A stretch of DNA of 64,000 bases, taken from NCBI GenBank assembly GCA_938035945.1, contig CALHOU010000006.1, forward strand, positions 1 to 64,000. The letters run 5' to 3'. Position numbers and translations under genes: made by a program. The notes under the pieces were generated by a model. That model was given only the letters and a program-made list of their open reading frames with translations, searched no databases and was not told the origin of the DNA. Within the stretch, counting starts at the first letter, position 1. Every line of letters begins with the position of its first letter. Shown in pieces: positions 43,424-52,280 of this stretch. The stretch is from an uncultured Granulosicoccaceae bacterium (lineage in GTDB: Bacteria > Pseudomonadota > Gammaproteobacteria > Granulosicoccales > Granulosicoccaceae).

Positions 43424-43469
43424 AAGTACGGCTTATATAAAGCGCCGTTTAATAAGTACGGCTTTTATA
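43424..43469. repeat. Two 16-bp direct repeats, 30 bp apart
   Basis: AAGTACGGCTTATATA (43424-43439) and AAGTACGGCTTTTATA (43454-43469) differ at one base and lie exactly 30 bp apart, about three helical turns. They lie between the 3' ends of csrA and the M16 protease gene. The spacing suits a pair of protein-binding sites, but no function can be assigned. Confidence 0.7.
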
Positions 43470-43520
43470 GACTCGAGCGAGCGCGCGACCCATAGCTCTC
43501 CAGCCATGGAAAATCGCGAA

Positions 43521-46445
43521 TTACAACTGATGCATGGATAGACCTAACGCCTTTACATCACCGGCTTCGGCTGTGGCTGCGCTCGTTATAACTGCGGTGC
43601 TCGCGGTTGAGGCGTCGAAATAGGTTTCGCCGACGCGTTTTAAATCCTCTAGGCCCACATTCAATATTTTCTGCCGCGCCGCTTGTCGCACTTCTGGTGA
43701 TCGGCCAAATAGTTCACCTTGGTAAGCACCTCGTGCTTCGCCAACCGGTGAGGCTGGTTTGTCGATGCTGCTAATCACATTCAAAATCGCTTCTTCCAGA
43801 GCTTGTTCATCGTGCTTTTCATTTCGCAACCATTGAATCGATGCATCAAAATCATTGAGCGTATCGACTAAACGAGGGTCTCGATACGAATAGAAGTTGA
43901 ACGAGGCAGCGTCTTGATTGTAAGTAGCGCCTCCGCCATAGGCTCCGCCAGTTTCGCGAATACAACGATGTAGATAGCCATTTCTTAAAAAAGGGCCCAA
44001 AACTGTCAACGCTGCACTGTCTTCGTGCGCAGAAGGCACGGTTGGATAGGCTTTAGCGCAGAAATTTACTTCTGTACTGGTTGTCCATAGCTGGCTGACC
44101 GACTCGCGGATTGCATCAGGCTTATCCAACGGCAGGGCCGAGTCCACTGGTAGAGCAAATATCGGTGCGAATTGCGCACTGACTGACGCTAAGTTGTCTT
44201 GCTCTGCCACCAGCATAAATTGCCGAGGAGCTGCTTTAACCGCATCGGCAATGCGCGAGAGCTTTTCACAAATCGCAGCCAGTGATTGTGGGTCGTTGGC
44301 CAGCTCATCCAACTTTTTCAATTCTTGTATACCCACTAACCCACTGAGTTCGTGAGAGAGCTTTGCGATAGGGCTCATGCCACTGGAGGCTGCAGACATA
44401 GCCAGGCTATGACCTCGACCCGTTACGCTCTGTTCGGCCGATGTCCGTGATTGGGCGAGCAGTTCGCGGATGCGGTCGTGTTCATCAAAGCGAAGATTGT
44501 TAAGCGTATCGTTTAATATTTCGCTCAATGCACCTGAATTGCGCACTAAGGACTTTCCTCTCATGATCAAGTAGCTCGTTACGTCTTGCTCGCTTTCACG
44601 CGCGCTACGGCGACTAACATAAGTTGAGATACCGCCAGTAACCGATGCCTGTAAAGCTTGTGTCTCGATATAGTCTCGACCGCCAGAACCAAGCTCTGCC
44701 GCAATGCCTGTGTAGATAGGTAGCAGTGCTTGCAGTTCATCATCAAGTTTAGGTAGCTGCATAACAATGTGAGGATAGACAAGCCCGTTCGTGCCTTGTG
44801 CATAGTGCATCGCGGGCGCAGCCTCTATGGTTGTACTTGTGCCCGAGCAAATGTGCATCGTGGCAGGTACATCGGCTCGGGTCACTTTGGGCAAGATATC
44901 TGGGTCTTCCTCCATACCTTGTCGCTCAGCTAGGGCTTTGGTCTGTTCGATGATTCTGGTTATGTCATCGCTATCAAGGCTTGCCTTTATTTCACTGAGA
45001 CGTTCCTTTTCTGCAATCACGCGGCGTTCACTGATTTTATTATCAGGTCTAAGCGTTAGTCGAACCTGGTGGGTGTTGTCTAACAATAACCGTTGCACCA
45101 GTTCAGGAATAAAGTTTGGATCGTCAGCAGCAATGCGTAAACGCTCTAATGCTGGATCGAGATCGAGAGCAGCAATTGCATCACCCCGTTGCATCGCAGG
45201 CGATAAACCACTTAATAGTAGGGTTAAACCGAACGGCATACCGTCGCCACGAATTTCACGTTGGCTTAGTTCGAGCTGGTGAAGTACGGCATCTACTTGT
45301 TCTTTTGGTACTCCGTTTTTAGCAACGTCTCTTAATACATCGAGAATAAGCTTTTCGATTTCATCGGCCTTGTCTGGTTCGGTTCCATCAACACCACACA
45401 CAAAAACCATTTCCAATGAGCCGTCTTCCACACCGCAAAGTCGCGACGGTGCATTACCCAAGTCAGTTTTTTCCAAAGCTTGCATCAATGGGGACGCACT
45501 GTTGTCCAACAACACGCTCGATAACAAATGCGTTTTTAAGCGTTCATCTAGGTCGATACTTTTGCCAAGTAGCCAACTCATCACAACGTGGGTACGGTTG
45601 TTTTGATCTGGTTCTTCGTTGGCATACGCTTCTTCAACTCTTACTGGCGAGTGAATAGGGTGTGCTTTGTCAACTTTGATAACACGATCGAGTTTTTCAA
45701 AACGGGACAAAACCTGGTCTTGAAAACGAGTTTGCAATTCAGCGGCAGGGATATCGCCAAACGTCATGAACACGGCGTTGCTGGGGTGATAATGCGTTTT
45801 ATAAAAGCTGATGAGCTCATCGTAACTTAAGTCTGGAATCGCTACCGGATCACCGCCACTGTTGTGATGGTAGGTGTTGTTAGCGTGCAGGTGCTTACTG
45901 ATTTCTTGCCACAGGATACTTGATGGTGAACTCATTGCGCCTTTCATTTCGTTGAACACAATGCCTTTGAACACGAGATCGGAATTTGGGTCGTCCGGTG
46001 TTTCAAATTCAACCCGATGACCTTCTTGCATAAAATCAAGCTCGGCAATGCGCGAGAAGAACACCGCGTCCAGATAAACATCGAGCAGATTGAAATAATC
46101 TTTTCGATTTTGGCTGGCAAACGGATAGGCCGTCCAATCGCTGGAGGTAAATGCATTCATAAATGTATTCAGCGAGCGCCTGATCATCATGAAGAACGGG
46201 TCGCGCACAGGGTACTTTTCACTACCGCAGAGGACTGTGTGTTCAAGAATATGTGCCACCCCGGATGAGTCGGTCGGGATGGTGCGCAGGCCAACCAAAA
46301 ACACGTTTTCTGGGTTGTCGGCTGCTAGGTGAATATGTGGTGCACCTGTTTTTTTGTGACGAAATTCATGTACCTCGACGTCGAGAGACTCGATTTTGGC
46401 GGTTCGCAGCTGCTCGAAAGCAGGGTGTGGCGACATGATGTTCAT
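43521..46445 (-). CDS. M16C insulinase-family zinc metalloprotease (PreP-like)
   Basis: The 974-residue protein has the inverted zinc motif HxxEH (His65, Glu68, His69 in AHILEHTVLCGS), followed by the conserved RDPFFMMIRRSLNTFMNAFT segment. Its overall length and four-domain layout match presequence protease (PreP/Cym1) in subfamily M16C. These enzymes degrade short unfolded peptides in a closed chamber. No signal peptide is visible, so it is probably cytoplasmic. It starts at ATG 46445, or at ATG 46436 three codons on. It is divergent from the pilin-ankyrin gene. Confidence 0.92.
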   Translation of the reverse strand: MNIMSPHPAFEQLRTAKIESLDVEVHEFRHKKTGAPHIHLAADNPENVFLVGLRTIPTDSSGVAHILEHTVLCGSEKYPVRDPFFMMIRRSLNTFMNAFTSSDWTAYPFASQNRKDYFNLLDVYLDAVFFSRIAELDFMQEGHRVEFETPDDPNSDLVFKGIVFNEMKGAMSSPSSILWQEISKHLHANNTYHHNSGGDPVAIPDLSYDELISFYKTHYHPSNAVFMTFGDIPAAELQTRFQDQVLSRFEKLDRVIKVDKAHPIHSPVRVEEAYANEEPDQNNRTHVVMSWLLGKSIDLDERLKTHLLSSVLLDNSASPLMQALEKTDLGNAPSRLCGVEDGSLEMVFVCGVDGTEPDKADEIEKLILDVLRDVAKNGVPKEQVDAVLHQLELSQREIRGDGMPFGLTLLLSGLSPAMQRGDAIAALDLDPALERLRIAADDPNFIPELVQRLLLDNTHQVRLTLRPDNKISERRVIAEKERLSEIKASLDSDDITRIIEQTKALAERQGMEEDPDILPKVTRADVPATMHICSGTSTTIEAAPAMHYAQGTNGLVYPHIVMQLPKLDDELQALLPIYTGIAAELGSGGRDYIETQALQASVTGGISTYVSRRSARESEQDVTSYLIMRGKSLVRNSGALSEILNDTLNNLRFDEHDRIRELLAQSRTSAEQSVTGRGHSLAMSAASSGMSPIAKLSHELSGLVGIQELKKLDELANDPQSLAAICEKLSRIADAVKAAPRQFMLVAEQDNLASVSAQFAPIFALPVDSALPLDKPDAIRESVSQLWTTSTEVNFCAKAYPTVPSAHEDSAALTVLGPFLRNGYLHRCIRETGGAYGGGATYNQDAASFNFYSYRDPRLVDTLNDFDASIQWLRNEKHDEQALEEAILNVISSIDKPASPVGEARGAYQGELFGRSPEVRQAARQKILNVGLEDLKRVGETYFDASTASTAVITSAATAEAGDVKALGLSMHQL

Positions 46446-46525
46446 TATCTTGTAGGGCTCCGAATCTGCACTATGGGCTGTTTAGTAGCTAAGTATATGC
46501 CGCATGGCCTAGTTCGTGGCCAGTT

Positions 46526-48400
46526 TTGCCAAGTTCACACTTTAAGACAATGTATAACGGGCCGCTATCAATTACGGGAATGAGTGGTTCTTCGTGCTTT
46601 TGCGATAGATCAACCCTAGTGGTGTGGAGCGCTGTGAAATTATTTATAATTCTAATTGCGATGGTAGGGATGGGTGCCGGTGCGTTGCACGCCTACCAGA
46701 AACGTAATCTGCTGATACAGGCGGCGATGTATTCTGAAGCGTTCCTGCTGAGCACGCCAGTTAAAGCGCGCGTGTCCGATCACTATGTCCAGCACAGCAT
46801 CATGCCGCACGACAACACGGAGGTGGAGTTGGGTGTGCCGAAAAGTATCTACGGCACCAGTGTAAAGCGTGTGTCTGTACAGCGCAGTGGTCTGGTCATG
46901 GTCGATTTCGCTGATGAGATCGGCGAGCAAAGCCTGTTATTCACACCTTCAGTTAGCCCAATCTCGGGTCTACTCGAGTGGCGCTGTACAAGTGATTCAA
47001 TTGATCGAAAAGTGCTTGAATTGCTTAAGCCGGTCTGCCACCACACGCCGTCTACTAACGAAGGCAAATTGATCAACGCTATTGCTAATGGCAAGCTCGA
47101 AGTAGTGCGGCAACTGCTCACCGCCGGTGCTAATCCCGATGCCGTAGTGAATGGAAATTCCCCACTGATGTTGGCTGCAAAAATGGGCAACATCGATATT
47201 GTCAAACTGTTAGTTAGTAAGGGTGCCAGTGTCGACAATAATGCATTGAATTCTGAACGGCGCACACCGCTTATGGTAGCGATCAATAGTAACAATGCCG
47301 ATGTCGTTGGGTATTTACTTGCCAACGGTGCTTCTGTCACGCGGCGTGACTACAAAGGCCTTACGGCGCAAGACCATGCAGTTAACACCGATCGCCGTCT
47401 GAGCGGGGAACGATATGAATTGATGGTGCTGGCCCGACTTAACCCTAATTTTGCAGGTAAGCCTCAACGTAAGGGTACGAATAAGCGCAGTGGTGCACAA
47501 CAAGCAGCGCATTTAGAAGGACTGTTTGCGCAACTAACGACTGCTGCTAGGGATTGTCATGTGCAACGCCTTGCGACCTTGCTGCAAGAAGAGAAAGATT
47601 ACAATTCACCCGAAATGATCGATGGCAAGCCTTTATCCACCTACATCACTAAGCCTGCGTGTTCTGCCAAGCTAACTGAATTTATAAGAGCTAAGAAAAC
47701 CTATCAACATGGTTTGGAAGCTCGGTTTAATCGAGCGAATGATAGCTGTGACTTGAAAACGATTGACTCACTGTTAAGAGACAATCCGGAGCTTGATTTG
47801 CTGGGTACAGATCGTTTGCGTTCGCATTTTGATCGTGCGATCTTCGCTGGCTGCTCGAAGCTGGTGTCTTTCTATATCAGAGATCATGGGTTGGGCGATA
47901 AAATCGATGGCAGTCATTTGCTAAACGCGATACGAAAGGCACCTACTGCAAAACAAGTTGAGTTGGTGGGGACGATGCTAGCAGCGGGCGTTGACGTTAA
48001 CTTCCGAGATGATCACGATGAAACACCGCTAGAGGTGGCGATTGCACTGGAACAACCCGTTGTCGCAAAGTACCTAGTCGATGCTGGCGCCGATGTCAGT
48101 GCGCCAACCGTTAATGGTTCCTACCCAATAATAGAGGCATCGAAGAAAGGCTTTAATCACTTGGTTTCACAATTGATAAATCAGGGCGCTGATATCAATC
48201 AGCAAGATGCGATGGGTAGAACAGCATTAGTTGCCGCAGTTGCAAAGGGGCGTCGTCGGCTTGTTGATACCTTGCTACGCTCTGGTGCGGATCCTGTGCA
48301 AAAAGACCGAGACGGTATTAGTGCTGTGATGTTGGCTGAGAGCCTAAATTTCAAGCAGATTTATTCACAGCTCACAGCCAGTGCGTCAATAGATAACTAA
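46526..48400 (+). CDS. Membrane-anchored pilin-like domain fused to ankyrin repeats
   Basis: Up to 624 residues; starts at 46526 (ATG), 46580 (ATG) and 46634 (GTG) are all possible, and the conserved part begins near 46634. The segment VKLFIILIAMVGMGAGALHAYQ resembles a pilin N-terminal helix but lacks the prepilin peptidase site and Glu5. Residues 60-171 follow the type IVa pilin globular pattern: SEAFLLSTPVKARVSDHY, MPHDNTEVELG, SVKRVSVQRSG, LLFTPSVSPISGLLEWRC and a closing Cys171 that would pair with Cys154. Residues 177-345 and about 460-620 are ankyrin repeats (NSPLMLAAKMGNIDIVKLLVSKGA and similar). Function is unknown; a surface- or periplasm-facing binding protein is plausible. Confidence 0.8.
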   Translation: MPSSHFKTMYNGPLSITGMSGSSCFCDRSTLVVWSAVKLFIILIAMVGMGAGALHAYQKRNLLIQAAMYSEAFLLSTPVKARVSDHYVQHSIMPHDNTEVELGVPKSIYGTSVKRVSVQRSGLVMVDFADEIGEQSLLFTPSVSPISGLLEWRCTSDSIDRKVLELLKPVCHHTPSTNEGKLINAIANGKLEVVRQLLTAGANPDAVVNGNSPLMLAAKMGNIDIVKLLVSKGASVDNNALNSERRTPLMVAINSNNADVVGYLLANGASVTRRDYKGLTAQDHAVNTDRRLSGERYELMVLARLNPNFAGKPQRKGTNKRSGAQQAAHLEGLFAQLTTAARDCHVQRLATLLQEEKDYNSPEMIDGKPLSTYITKPACSAKLTEFIRAKKTYQHGLEARFNRANDSCDLKTIDSLLRDNPELDLLGTDRLRSHFDRAIFAGCSKLVSFYIRDHGLGDKIDGSHLLNAIRKAPTAKQVELVGTMLAAGVDVNFRDDHDETPLEVAIALEQPVVAKYLVDAGADVSAPTVNGSYPIIEASKKGFNHLVSQLINQGADINQQDAMGRTALVAAVAKGRRRLVDTLLRSGADPVQKDRDGISAVMLAESLNFKQIYSQLTASASIDN

Positions 48401-48407
48401 GCTGGTT

Positions 48408-49775
48408 CTACTCTTCGAGAACCAGCGTGCCCATCACCGACGGATTTAAATAAGTAGTATCGGTATCAATCCCGTTTTGCATGGATGGGTGAAACCAGCC
48501 CCACTTGCTGTCTCGATCACCACTGTTGTCGTCATCATCGACTTGGATTTCAAATCCAAACTCCTCGCCTAGTTCGATGTCGGCTGAGTCGATGGAGATA
48601 GCCACTTCATAAACATCTTGTTCAAAGTTTGGAAAGCGAATTCCATCGGGGCCTTTGTCAGGCCCGGTGGTGAACTCTAAATCCAGCTCTAAATCTCTAG
48701 AGCCTGGGCCTGGTCTGAAACGCCCTTCGAATTCGTTATTCGCTTCTTCTGTATCCAGTTGAAGGAGCGGAATAAGATAGTGAAAGTCATCATCATCACC
48801 CCAGTCTTGTAGTTTACTGTTGTCGCCATCAATGAAAATCTCAATATTGTCATCCATCCATGCTTCAACTGAGTCACCGTAAATAGCACCAACATCATCA
48901 ACCATAACCAATATGTAGAGATTTTTACCGTCGTGCATGGCAGCCCAACGGCGTATTTGCGTGCCATCGGGGACATCGGCACCGTTGTCGATCATCAATC
49001 GATCGATGCTGAGCAGAGCGCCAGAATTATCGTATTGAACTGCGGCCGCCCATTCACCGTCTAAGTTATTTTCGCTGTTAAGTTCAACACCGAGTCCATC
49101 GATCTTGGGTGCTTGACTACGTGATATGCGCGGTACTAGAACGTTCGCACGAACTTGTGTCGGTGGTTGTTCGTTAGTTGGGGGGGCGTCGTCGGGAAGT
49201 TGCGATGGTGTGTCGTCATCAACAGGTATCACCGGATCATCTTCATTAGGTGGATTATCTTCAGCTTCATTATTAGGCAGATCATCAGTAGGTTGATCGC
49301 CGTTGTTTATCGCATCGTTTGGTACGAAGGGGTCGGTTTCATTTTGACGCTCTTCTATATTCGTGAATGAATCGCCGTCCGTATCGATAGCATAGTTGTA
49401 GCTCTCGTTATTAAGATCAATTTGTGCACCTATTGAATTTACAATCACGTTGTCGGTCCAACGTGCTAGCACAAGTTCGCCGTTAGCCAGGTTTTCAATC
49501 CACTCAACCGAGATGGTATAGGTAGCATTGGCCTGCACATTAATGGTACCGGTCCAACTGCTGTCGCCAACCTGTTGCATTGGAATAACCGCACCGGTTG
49601 ATAATGTGACAACTGGACGTAACTGGCTTCGATCAATCGCCCGAACTTGCATAATGCGAGCTGGTGGAGTGAATTTTAAGTTTGCATCAGGTTGTACGTC
49701 ACTTTGACAAGCAGACAAAGCCAATGCACTAAGCATGGCCACAGCGATTTTCAATCGATTAATGTGACTTTGCAT
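48408..49775 (-). CDS. Lipoprotein with CBM9-like domain and calcium-type acidic linker
   Basis: The 455-residue exported protein starts at ATG 49775 (AGGA upstream), with GTG 49781 overlapping the previous stop as an alternative. It has a lipobox (LSALALSAC), a small N-terminal beta domain containing PMQQVGDSSW, and a DTDGDSFTNIEE calcium-type loop. A long Asp/Asn/Pro-rich linker follows, then a C-terminal domain (about 215-455) like family 9 carbohydrate-binding/DOMON-like sandwiches (KNLYILVMVDD, DDNIEIFIDGDNSK, YEVAISI, GFEIQVDDDD). It probably binds sugars or heme-like ligands at the cell surface. It is co-translated with the preceding exported protein gene. Confidence 0.8.
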   Translation of the reverse strand: MQSHINRLKIAVAMLSALALSACQSDVQPDANLKFTPPARIMQVRAIDRSQLRPVVTLSTGAVIPMQQVGDSSWTGTINVQANATYTISVEWIENLANGELVLARWTDNVIVNSIGAQIDLNNESYNYAIDTDGDSFTNIEERQNETDPFVPNDAINNGDQPTDDLPNNEAEDNPPNEDDPVIPVDDDTPSQLPDDAPPTNEQPPTQVRANVLVPRISRSQAPKIDGLGVELNSENNLDGEWAAAVQYDNSGALLSIDRLMIDNGADVPDGTQIRRWAAMHDGKNLYILVMVDDVGAIYGDSVEAWMDDNIEIFIDGDNSKLQDWGDDDDFHYLIPLLQLDTEEANNEFEGRFRPGPGSRDLELDLEFTTGPDKGPDGIRFPNFEQDVYEVAISIDSADIELGEEFGFEIQVDDDDNSGDRDSKWGWFHPSMQNGIDTDTTYLNPSVMGTLVLEE

Positions 49776-49777
49776 GG

Positions 49778-50383
49778 TCACAGTCCTGTTAAATTAACGG
49801 TAAGAGGCACTGTTGCCTCGTTGCTTGCACCACTATCACCACCGGCGGCAGAGGCCAGTGCACCGACCAGCAGCACACCTGCGGCAATCTGCCACCAACG
49901 CAAGCCGCCTGACGAGCTCGTTTCATTGGTAGTAGCGATTGGCGCAGTTGGTGGAGCAACAACTAAGTTCGGATTCGCCGTGATAACGCGCGTGTAAGGG
50001 TCGAAGGCATAACCTTCTACGGTTCTGTTACCGCCTTCATCACGGGCTTGTATGTAATATTCAAATGCACGCAGGTCGTCTGTTTTTGTATCCACTGTGA
50101 CTGAGTAGTAGCTGCTGTCGCCAATTTGTGTCATTGGCACGGGTAGAAAGGGCTGCTGACCCGCTCGACGAAAATACAGCGATACATCTTTTAGCACGCG
50201 ATCATCTACCACTTGAGCGGTAAAAACTTGCGAAGTGTCAGCAACGGCCTGTGCCACCGCTTCCAATTCTATGAGTGGTGAACGAGTGTCTGGCGAACTT
50301 TGCGCAAATACAGCGGTCGCATTGGCAAGCTGCATGGCAATAACCATTGAAATGACTATAATTTTTTTGGTTAATCCGTTCAC
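49778..50383 (-). CDS. Exported protein with C-terminal membrane anchor
   Basis: The 201-residue protein has a signal peptide (about residues 1-27, ending AVFAQ). Its beta-type domain contains VPMTQIGDSSYYSVTVDT and AFEYYIQARDEGGN. A low-complexity Thr/Pro/Ala stretch follows, and then a C-terminal hydrophobic helix (WWQIAAGVLLVGALASAAG). The PM-x-Q-x-GDSS motif also occurs in the N-terminal domain of the next protein, which suggests a shared domain. The family name is not known to me. Its stop nearly overlaps the start of the lipoprotein gene, so the two are one unit. Confidence 0.75.
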   Translation of the reverse strand: MNGLTKKIIVISMVIAMQLANATAVFAQSSPDTRSPLIELEAVAQAVADTSQVFTAQVVDDRVLKDVSLYFRRAGQQPFLPVPMTQIGDSSYYSVTVDTKTDDLRAFEYYIQARDEGGNRTVEGYAFDPYTRVITANPNLVVAPPTAPIATTNETSSSGGLRWWQIAAGVLLVGALASAAGGDSGASNEATVPLTVNLTGL

Positions 50384-50510
50384 AGCGCTGGGCTTCTCAC
50401 TCTATACAAAGGAAAGTAACAAGTATATGTGAGCATGCCATTGTTACCGTGATGAGTGCAACGTAACTCGAGTACCATTTAGTTACCTTCGTCGAAGAAA
50501 CCAAACTATT

Positions 50511-52199
50511 TTGAAACGTCTCGCAATTGTGTCAGTAGCGGTACTGCTTCTCATATCCGGGGGCGTACGCACCCATTCTGACCTTGTTTTTATCAACGGC
50601 CATATCCTCACAATGGATGAACGAAACAGCGTTGTGGAGGCCATGCTGGTTGAGAATGGGCGTATTTCAGCGCTTGGCAGCAACGATTCTGTGAATGCGA
50701 AATTACCGAAAAATATTCCAGTCGTTGACTTAGGCGGGCGTACCTTAATACCCGGTTTTGTCGATGCACACAGCCATTTTCCGGCTTCAGGTATCCGCGC
50801 AGTTAGCGTTGACTTATCGCCGCCACCGATTGGTGACACAACATCACTAAAAACGCTGTTGGCTCGACTATCGAACGCGGCAAAATCGAGTAACGGAAAA
50901 GATTGGATACTGGGTTATAACTACGACAACACAGCACTGAAAGATGGCCAGCACCCCACGCGTGAACAACTGGATTCGGTTGTGTCCGATCAACCTGTAT
51001 ACCTATGGCATAGCTCAGGGCATATGGGTGTAGCCAATTCCACTGCATTAGCCAAGTTGTCCATCGATGAGTCAAGTAAAGCGGTGCAAGGTGGTTTTAT
51101 AGGTCGCGACCTTAAAACAGGAAAGCTAACAGGGTTGTTGCAAGAAAAATCTGCACCGCCACTGGCAGATATTGTTACTCGGTATTCTATGCTAAAGCAG
51201 CTAGAAATATTAACCACAGCGCGCGACGAATACTTAGCCGCAGGCGTTACCACCGTACAAAACGGATACGCCGGAAAAAACATGACACGCGTGTTGAAGT
51301 TTGCACAGCGCTTAGGGTTTATTAGGCAACGCGTTGTTATTTGGCCTGCAAGTGATAAGCGGCGAATTAGTTACAAACCAAACCTTGCGCCAAATAAAGA
51401 TTTCCAATTTACTTTAGGCGCGGTGAAAATTTTGGTTGACGGTAGTCCACAAGGCTTTACCGCTTTTTTGAGCCAGCCGTATTTTTTTAATAAGGACCGT
51501 GCTGCGAACTATCGAGGTTTTGCATTATTCAATCAAGACGCCTTAACAAAGCTTGTAGTTGATTACCATGTTGCGGGTTACCAGTTGGCCCTGCACGGCA
51601 ATGGGGATGCCGCCATTGATCAAATTATTGTTGCTGTAAAAGCGGCTCAAGCGGCCTTGCCTCGACCTGATGCCCGACACATCATTGTGCATGCACAAGT
51701 GCTTCGACAAGATCAAGTTGATCAGCTTAAAACCTTAAGCTTGTATCCAAGCTTTTTCACATCGCACACGTACTACTGGGGTGATTGGCACCGGCGGACT
51801 TCGCTTGGCCCTGCGCGTGCGCAAAATATCAGCCCAGCGCAGTGGGCGCTCGACGCAGGTGTAAGGTTTTCCTTGCATTCAGATTCGCCGGTAACACCAA
51901 TAAATCCGATGCAACTGATTTGGAGCGCAACAACTCGGCAAACACAATCGGGTTTTACCTTAGGTCCTGATCAACGTATTAGCGCCTTAGCCGCTTTGCG
52001 AGCACTGACCATTGATGCAGCCTGGCATAACCATATAGAAGGCTCGGTCGGTTCGTTCGAGCTTGGCAAATTCGCCGATGCTGTGGTGTTATCGCAAAGC
52101 CCGTTAGAAGCGGATGATGCGCGCAAAATACGCGTATTAGAGACCTATATAAACGGGGTCAAGCGCTACTCTCGTGAGCCAGTGCCTGCCGGCGACTAA
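50511..52199 (+). CDS. Exported amidohydrolase (YtcJ-like, COG1574)
   Basis: The 562-residue protein starts at TTG 50511 and carries a signal peptide (MKRLAIVSVAVLLLISGG). It shows the amidohydrolase metal motif DAHSHF after the GGRTLIPGFVDAHSH strand, further histidines in LALHGNGDAA and IIVHAQVL, and an Asp in SLHSDSPVT. YtcJ-like enzymes are presumed amide or cyclic-imide hydrolases, but few substrates are known. It precedes the carnitine operon by 81 bases, with an inverted repeat in between, so it may or may not be co-transcribed. Confidence 0.88.
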   Translation: MKRLAIVSVAVLLLISGGVRTHSDLVFINGHILTMDERNSVVEAMLVENGRISALGSNDSVNAKLPKNIPVVDLGGRTLIPGFVDAHSHFPASGIRAVSVDLSPPPIGDTTSLKTLLARLSNAAKSSNGKDWILGYNYDNTALKDGQHPTREQLDSVVSDQPVYLWHSSGHMGVANSTALAKLSIDESSKAVQGGFIGRDLKTGKLTGLLQEKSAPPLADIVTRYSMLKQLEILTTARDEYLAAGVTTVQNGYAGKNMTRVLKFAQRLGFIRQRVVIWPASDKRRISYKPNLAPNKDFQFTLGAVKILVDGSPQGFTAFLSQPYFFNKDRAANYRGFALFNQDALTKLVVDYHVAGYQLALHGNGDAAIDQIIVAVKAAQAALPRPDARHIIVHAQVLRQDQVDQLKTLSLYPSFFTSHTYYWGDWHRRTSLGPARAQNISPAQWALDAGVRFSLHSDSPVTPINPMQLIWSATTRQTQSGFTLGPDQRISALAALRALTIDAAWHNHIEGSVGSFELGKFADAVVLSQSPLEADDARKIRVLETYINGVKRYSREPVPAGD

Positions 52200-52211
52200 G
52201 TAGGTCGCTTG

Positions 52212-52247
52212 GAACATGCCTCATTGGCCAAGTAAAGTGGTATGTTC
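52212..52247 (+). promoter_or_regulatory. Inverted repeat before the carnitine operon (candidate operator)
   Basis: GAACATGCC at 52212-52220 and GGTATGTTC at 52239-52247 are reverse complements except for one G-T wobble position, separated by 18 bases. They lie 34 bases before the first operon gene. They could be a dimeric regulator site or a weak hairpin. No regulator gene is next to it. Confidence 0.45.
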
Positions 52248-52280
52248 TGCACTTTATTATTACAATGGTTGGTGAGACAC

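Noticed and set aside
43342-43520. Possible tRNA gene after csrA, as in many gammaproteobacteria
   Set aside because: No acceptor stem, anticodon loop or TTCGA-type T-loop could be assembled from this stretch.
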